From NCBI RefSeq assembly GCF_032062135.1, contig NC_092859.1:47597494-47661493 (forward strand): a stretch of DNA of 64,000 bases, given 5' to 3'. The translations under genes and the position numbers were made by a program. Shown piece after piece: positions 63,001-64,000 of this stretch; within the stretch, counting starts at the first letter, position 1; every line of letters begins with the position of its first letter. The DNA is from Pyxicephalus adspersus (lineage: Eukaryota; Chordata; Amphibia; Anura; Pyxicephalidae). Below the pieces are notes generated by a model. It was not told the DNA's origin, made no database searches, and was given only the letters and a program-made list of their open reading frames with translations.

Positions 63001-63394
63001 GGCTCAAAAACAGGACCATATCCACTTTTAAAGACCTCATGGCTTTCTGGAATCTAAGATAAGGAATCTTGGGATGTGTGCATGAAATAGTTATTTCTGT
63101 GAAAGGCTGGCAGAAAGGTGTTATGAACATTACTTTCCAACATCTCTACTCAAGCAAATGGATTGATAAACATTATTATAAGCTAAAGAAAATTGTTTAG
63201 GAAAGCTTTGGAAAAAAACATAAAGTAGATACTGATCCTTATAAGTAGGAAAAAACACAAACCTAGAGCTCCAATGAGACACATGATAAAAAGGATGCCC
63301 ACACAGAAGAAAACATCAATATTCATGCGTCTTTCAATTTTGCTGCGCTTGTAACGTGGACCACTGTTGTTTAACATTGCCTTGGTCTCATGCC
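34560..63394 (-). CDS. ATP10B: ATP10B, class V P4-ATPase (3' 17 coding exons; 5' end outside window)
   Basis: Phospholipid-flippase family gene read from high to low coordinates. Known for the family: ATP10B, with a CDC50/TMEM30A-type partner, moves glucosylceramide and phosphatidylcholine to the cytosolic leaflet of late endosomes and lysosomes. Seen: seventeen exons with GT/AG borders and consistent phases give 1131 codons with no stop. In this numbering they hold M3 (exon 1), M4 with PISLY (91-95), phosphorylation motif DKTGTLT (Asp144), a Ser-rich N-domain insert (exon 6), KGADS, LTGDK (613-617), GDGAND (750-755), M5-M10 and a basic C-terminal tail. The calls [26 protein letters not shown] and RGTCG, and the ending [10 protein letters not shown], fit remembered human ATP10B (about 1461 aa) better than ATP10A or ATP10D. 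About 330 N-terminal residues are missing to the right of the window. Nothing looks broken. Main doubt: paralogue identity, judged from memory without alignment. Confidence 0.93.
36064..36248 (-). CDS. ATP10B: ATP10B window exon 16 (codons 947-1008; M9-M10)
   Basis: 185 bp, acceptor CTTTACAG|ACCATT, donor CCAAA|GTAAGA, phase 0 to 2. It encodes M9 ([20 protein letters not shown]), a luminal Cys-containing loop ([17 protein letters not shown]) and M10 ([17 protein letters not shown]). PSPYWVME is the conserved (P/S)xPYWxM motif of class V. Confidence 0.96.
36527..36631 (-). CDS. ATP10B: ATP10B window exon 15 (codons 912-946; M8)
   Basis: 105 bp, acceptor TGTTTCAG|ACATTC, donor ACTTGG|GTAAGT, phase 0 to 0. 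It encodes [13 protein letters not shown], matching the family's (Y)KGSDIDVFTFG, then [20 protein letters not shown] and TW (M8). The start has diverged more than its neighbours, but the loop pattern is clear. Confidence 0.94.
37839..37899. repeat. 61 nt near-perfect hairpin in an ATP10B intron
   Basis: 'cagtggccatgcaacataac' faces its reverse complement 'gttatgttgcataaccactg' across a 6-nt loop (tccaat), with 'tcta'/'taga' outside. Only two mismatches in a 20 bp stem. It may be a tiny MITE relic or a hairpin RNA. Confidence 0.8.
38331..38411 (-). CDS. ATP10B: ATP10B window exon 14 (codons 885-911; M7)
   Basis: 81 bp, acceptor ATATTACAG|TCATAC, donor TATTTG|GTAAGT, phase 0 to 0. It encodes [20 protein letters not shown] followed by CFFVPYL, the M7 segment with the conserved DAFYQSL signature. 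Short exon found by homology and phase. Confidence 0.95.
39054..39254 (-). CDS. ATP10B: ATP10B window exon 13 (codons 818-884; M5-M6)
   Basis: 201 bp, acceptor CCTTTTCAG|GCTTAT, donor TCAGAG|GTATCA, phase 0 to 0. It encodes [17 protein letters not shown] (M5 end) and [20 protein letters not shown] (M6), then [20 protein letters not shown] and KSGQRSE. The M6 region of P4-ATPases lines the lipid path. PPLVFGVxDKD(I/V)SAETLL is the ATP10B/ATP10D-like form; with the C-terminal tail it favours ATP10B. Confidence 0.97.
39641..39712 (+). repeat. SINE/LINE 3' tail with (TTA)n
   Basis: 'ctacagcgctgggtaatatg' and 'ttggcgctaaataaat' followed by TTA/ATT repeats. This is the common 3' tail of L2/CR1-type elements and their SINEs in fish and frogs. 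Confidence 0.75.
40350..40450. repeat. SINE tail fragment
   Basis: 'gggcccatagtcatgttgct' and 'acaatctaatgtccctacca' match the tail of the SINE at 8741-9075. Confidence 0.7.
40925..41480 (+). repeat. Copy B of the duplicated noncoding segment (ATP10B intron)
   Basis: Same orientation and order of blocks as 21390-21970: 'tgaaatatctttgtttgcat', 'gcaataatcataccattt', 'ttgactataagcatcataaa', 'gatgctataatcaattagta' and 'gtgcatcattat'. Lies between exons 12 and 13 of ATP10B. Confidence 0.75.
42284..42486. mobile_element. Palindromic MITE, same family as 25400-25597
   Basis: 'cctgatttattaaagctttc', 'gtgatccagcaaacttgc' mirrored by 'gtttgctggatcacccagcc' and 'agagctttaataaattaggc'. Complete copy in an ATP10B intron. 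Confidence 0.9.
42708..42833 (-). CDS. ATP10B: ATP10B window exon 12 (codons 776-817; approach to M5)
   Basis: 126 bp, acceptor GATTTTAG|GCTGTG, donor AATGTG|GTATGT, phase 0 to 0. It encodes [20 protein letters not shown], then [20 protein letters not shown] and NV. The HGHWCYxRLA motif and first half of M5 are typical of class V flippases. Confidence 0.97.
43715..43791 (-). CDS. ATP10B: ATP10B window exon 11 (codons 750-775; GDGAND Mg2+ motif)
   Basis: 77 bp microexon-scale exon, acceptor TTTCTAAG|GTGACG, donor ATGCAG|GTACAT, phase 1 to 0. It encodes [20 protein letters not shown] followed by GQEGMQ, the P-type ATPase hinge motif that coordinates Mg2+. Sequence identity to the family is essentially complete, so the call is secure despite the length. 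Confidence 0.97.
45165..45477 (-). CDS. ATP10B: ATP10B window exon 10 (codons 646-750; P-domain insert and conserved core)
   Basis: 313 bp, acceptor TATTGTAG|GAAACT, donor TCCATAG|GTAAGT, phase 0 to 1. It starts [16 protein letters not shown], passes a basic stretch ([11 protein letters not shown]) and ends in the conserved block [31 protein letters not shown] and [20 protein letters not shown]. The split Gly starts the GDGAND motif completed in exon 11. Confidence 0.97.
46065..46255. repeat. Dispersed repeat fragment with a hairpin
   Basis: 'gcctcctggaatacatac' and 'atattccaggaggc' form an inverted repeat at 46152-46188. 'cctcctgggatacctacgtc' at 4139-4158 is similar, so this is probably a diverged member of that family. 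Confidence 0.6.
47009..47049. repeat. (AT)n microsatellite
   Basis: About 20 perfect AT dinucleotides in an ATP10B intron. Confidence 0.97.
48787..48971 (-). CDS. ATP10B: ATP10B window exon 9 (codons 584-645; P-domain, LTGDK motif)
   Basis: 185 bp, acceptor TAAACAG|GTGCAAC, donor AGCAAG|GTATGT, phase 1 to 0. It encodes [20 protein letters not shown] followed by [20 protein letters not shown] and IAHSCQLL. This is the conserved P-domain block containing the IEDxLQxGVP and LTGDKxETA motifs needed for phosphoryl transfer chemistry. Confidence 0.97.
49217..49343 (-). CDS. ATP10B: ATP10B window exon 8 (codons 542-584; N- to P-domain helix)
   Basis: 127 bp, acceptor CCTGTTTAG|GTGTTAAG, donor CTTCTTG|GTTAGA, phase 0 to 1. 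It encodes [20 protein letters not shown], then [15 protein letters not shown] and NLTLLG, an amphipathic charged helix region. The donor GTTAGA is weak but is the only one keeping the phase. Confidence 0.94.
50316..50422 (-). CDS. ATP10B: ATP10B window exon 7 (codons 506-541; N-domain end)
   Basis: 107 bp, acceptor TTTTTCAG|CTAATA, donor AAAAAG|GTGATG, phase 1 to 0. It encodes [20 protein letters not shown] then [15 protein letters not shown], the ARxGLRTLC(I/V)A motif common to P4-ATPases. Too short for an open-frame call; placed by homology, borders and phase. Confidence 0.95.
51336..51915 (-). CDS. ATP10B: ATP10B window exon 6 (codons 313-506; Ser-rich insert and nucleotide-binding core)
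   Basis: 580 bp, the largest exon. Acceptor TTTCAAG|GTTACAAT, donor CCAGAG|GTATTT, phase 0 to 1. The first half is a low-complexity Ser/Thr-rich insert ([19 protein letters not shown] and onward), a variable loop of class V enzymes. The second half is highly conserved: [49 protein letters not shown] and [14 protein letters not shown], which includes the KGA nucleotide-binding motif. The open frame continues past the splice site, but homology stops at DDPA(R/G). Confidence 0.97.
54123..54314 (-). CDS. ATP10B: ATP10B window exon 5 (codons 249-312; N-domain)
   Basis: 192 bp, acceptor TTTCAG|GAAAAAG, donor CAGAGG|GTAAGC, phase 0 to 0. It encodes [16 protein letters not shown], a Ser/Pro-rich stretch, then the conserved nucleotide-domain segment [16 protein letters not shown] followed by EPRQR. 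The intron upstream is about 6.3 kb, the largest complete one in the window, and contains several repeat elements. Confidence 0.95.
57038..57098. repeat. (AT)n microsatellite forming a complete palindrome with its flanks
   Basis: The AT run at 57044-57091 is bordered by 'caacaaa' on the left and 'tttgttg' on the right, so the whole 61 nt unit is self-complementary. Confidence 0.9.
57811..58240. repeat. Possible hAT-like MITE fragment
   Basis: 'gctggcaatccataggtaga' and 'gatcaattagtccatttgat' resemble the ends of a 'ggctggccatacat' family seen in frogs. The other end is not located; weak call. Confidence 0.3.
60115..60503. mobile_element. Two palindromic MITE copies in tandem
   Basis: Starts 'gggccagatttattaaagac' and ends 'agagcttgaataaatcaggg' plus 'cca'. 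In between, the motif 'tccagcaaacctgg' / 'ccaggtttgg' occurs in two consecutive palindromes (60115-60300 and about 60300-60503). Same family as 25400-25597 and 42284-42486. Confidence 0.85.
60608..60837 (-). CDS. ATP10B: ATP10B window exon 4 (codons 172-248; variable N-domain entry loop)
   Basis: 230 bp, acceptor TTATTCACAG|CCAAGC, donor CCTATT|GTAAGT, phase 1 to 0. It begins [16 protein letters not shown], an acidic loop, and continues to the class V arginine-rich stretch ([18 protein letters not shown]), ending VAFSSPI. The ATP10B match is the pattern RRxQSARxxIQGHxR. The exon is low in conservation outside these blocks, as expected for a cytosolic loop. Confidence 0.92.
61673..61925 (-). 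CDS. ATP10B: ATP10B window exon 3 (codons 88-172; M4 and phosphorylation site)
   Basis: 253 bp, acceptor TTTTAAG|ATTTTAAT, donor AAAATG|GTAAGT, phase 0 to 1. It holds the end of M4 with the proline motif [15 protein letters not shown], then the P-domain start: [15 protein letters not shown] and [15 protein letters not shown]. The Asp codon of DKTGTLT, which forms the aspartyl-phosphate in P-type ATPases, lies at about 61755-61757. The following RRCTI and EYSHQEN are typical of class V members. Confidence 0.96.
62199..62326 (-). CDS. ATP10B: ATP10B window exon 2 (codons 45-87; luminal loop and start of M4)
   Basis: 128 bp between acceptor TTTTTGCAG and donor CTCCAG|GTAAGC, phase 1 to phase 0. 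It encodes the short luminal loop ([17 protein letters not shown]) and the first part of M4 ([13 protein letters not shown]). The frame joins exactly to exon 1 (split Gly codon) and exon 3. It was too short and interrupted to stand out as an open frame and was found by following the homology. Confidence 0.93.
63263..63394 (-). CDS. ATP10B: ATP10B window exon 1 (codons 1-45; after actuator domain, M3)
   Basis: Acceptor CCCCCAAG and donor CTAG|GTTTGT bound 132 bp, entering and leaving in phase 1. The encoded stretch begins [12 protein letters not shown], the conserved P4-ATPase segment that follows the actuator domain. It continues through a basic run (KRSKIERR) into hydrophobic M3 ([19 protein letters not shown]). 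The donor is weaker than its neighbours (GTTTGT) but gives the correct phase for the next exon. The preceding exon is not in the window. Confidence 0.93.
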
Positions 63395-63774
63395 CTTGGG
63401 GGAAAAAAAAGACAGAAATAGCAGGGATTTTAATAAATGTATTTATATATGCATACATTTTACATAGCTGTCTCAGCATGAAGCTAAATGTTTTGTAGCA
63501 ATCAAGAAGAATCAAATGTATTAATTAACCATTCTGACCCTTCAGAACAAGTTATGTGGCAGAATTTGCAAATCCTTGTAAAAGCTTTTTATTTGTAATT
63601 TTTTTAAACGTATTTCTGATCTGCACATAGTTACTGCTACCATAGCTGAATGAGTTCCTAAAACTAAAAATAAGATTTACAAGAAATTTCCCTATTAAAA
63701 TGATACATGAAATCTGAAGATTCACAACTTAAAAAAAAAAGAACTTTTAAACTTTTACAGGATAAGAACCAAAG

Positions 63775-64000
63775 GCTACATACACACGATAATTGTTAAC
63801 AAAAAAGGTGAACAACATCAGGCCAACGACGCCAATGAATGAGGAATGTCGCTGGAAACGAATGACCATCCTGGCGGATCTGATTGGGCGACGATCGTTT
63901 GCTATCCATTGTTCAGTGATTGCGCATTGCTCTGTGATACACTTTCTCCTGTACACGTCACTTCCTACATCATTCAAACGATTGTATCTAGTGTGTGTAC
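63775..64000. mobile_element. MITE, likely complete or cut by the window edge
   Basis: The left end 'gctacatacacacgataatt' and the right end 'acgattgtatctagtgtgtgt' are roughly inverted. The interior is CpG-rich ('gacgatcg', 'acgtca') against an AT-rich intron. The 76-codon frame here is not an exon of ATP10B. Confidence 0.6.

Noticed and set aside
63747..63977. Possible upstream ATP10B exon
   Set aside because: The frame has no P4-ATPase similarity, no suitable splice phase for exon 1, and lies in a CpG-rich MITE-like block.

Overview
The window looks like vertebrate nuclear DNA, most likely from a frog. It is AT-rich, intron-rich and full of dispersed repeats, with no operon structure and no long open frames. 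The only host gene I can support is the 3' two-thirds of a P4-ATPase gene on the minus strand, which I identify as ATP10B. The frog assignment is an inference. It rests on repeat families I recall from ranoid frogs: the 'aaagtggatctaaac' family, palindromic elements beginning 'cctgatttattaaagc', and TTAA-bounded elements with a 'gagtgtgactc'-type hairpin.

Right half (about 34.4-63.4 kb): seventeen coding exons of ATP10B run from 63394 down to the stop codon at 34560. All have GT/AG borders, and every splice phase matches the next exon. Together they give 1131 codons without a stop, from membrane segment M3 to the C-terminus. The first roughly 330 residues (actuator domain, M1-M2) must lie beyond position 64000. 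The P-type landmarks are intact: phosphorylation Asp in DKTGTLT, KGADS, LTGDK and GDGAND, and the C-terminal tail matches ATP10B better than ATP10A or ATP10D. Introns hold several short palindromic elements, a SINE/LINE-type tail, TA microsatellites and one conserved-looking segment that has a second copy outside the gene.

Left half (1-34.4 kb): this is the region 3' of ATP10B, with no intact gene recognised. It carries two related terminal-inverted-repeat elements (1947-2718 and 26194-26748) with shared internal arrays, a large inverted repeat (4232-4924), two TTAA-bounded piggyBac-like MITEs (6890-7835 and 14682-15227), an old vertebrate interspersed repeat in two copies (one split by a tRNA-derived SINE), a decayed LTR retrotransposon (9554-12095), and a ~200 bp tandem duplication (24658-25080).

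Most striking result: inside the LTR element, between a gag-like start and the polypurine tract, lies a degenerate piece of the host gene CTCF (11015-11253). It comprises the linker before zinc finger 1, part of finger 1, the end of finger 4 and most of finger 5. It sits downstream of an acidic coding-like stretch I cannot firmly assign. This looks like a host cDNA captured by, or inserted into, a retroelement, now inactivated by stops and a frameshift.

Second result: about 580 bp at 21390-21970 is clearly similar, in the same orientation, to 40925-41480 in an ATP10B intron, including a well-kept AT-rich core. It is either an unnamed old repeat or a duplicated regulatory element.
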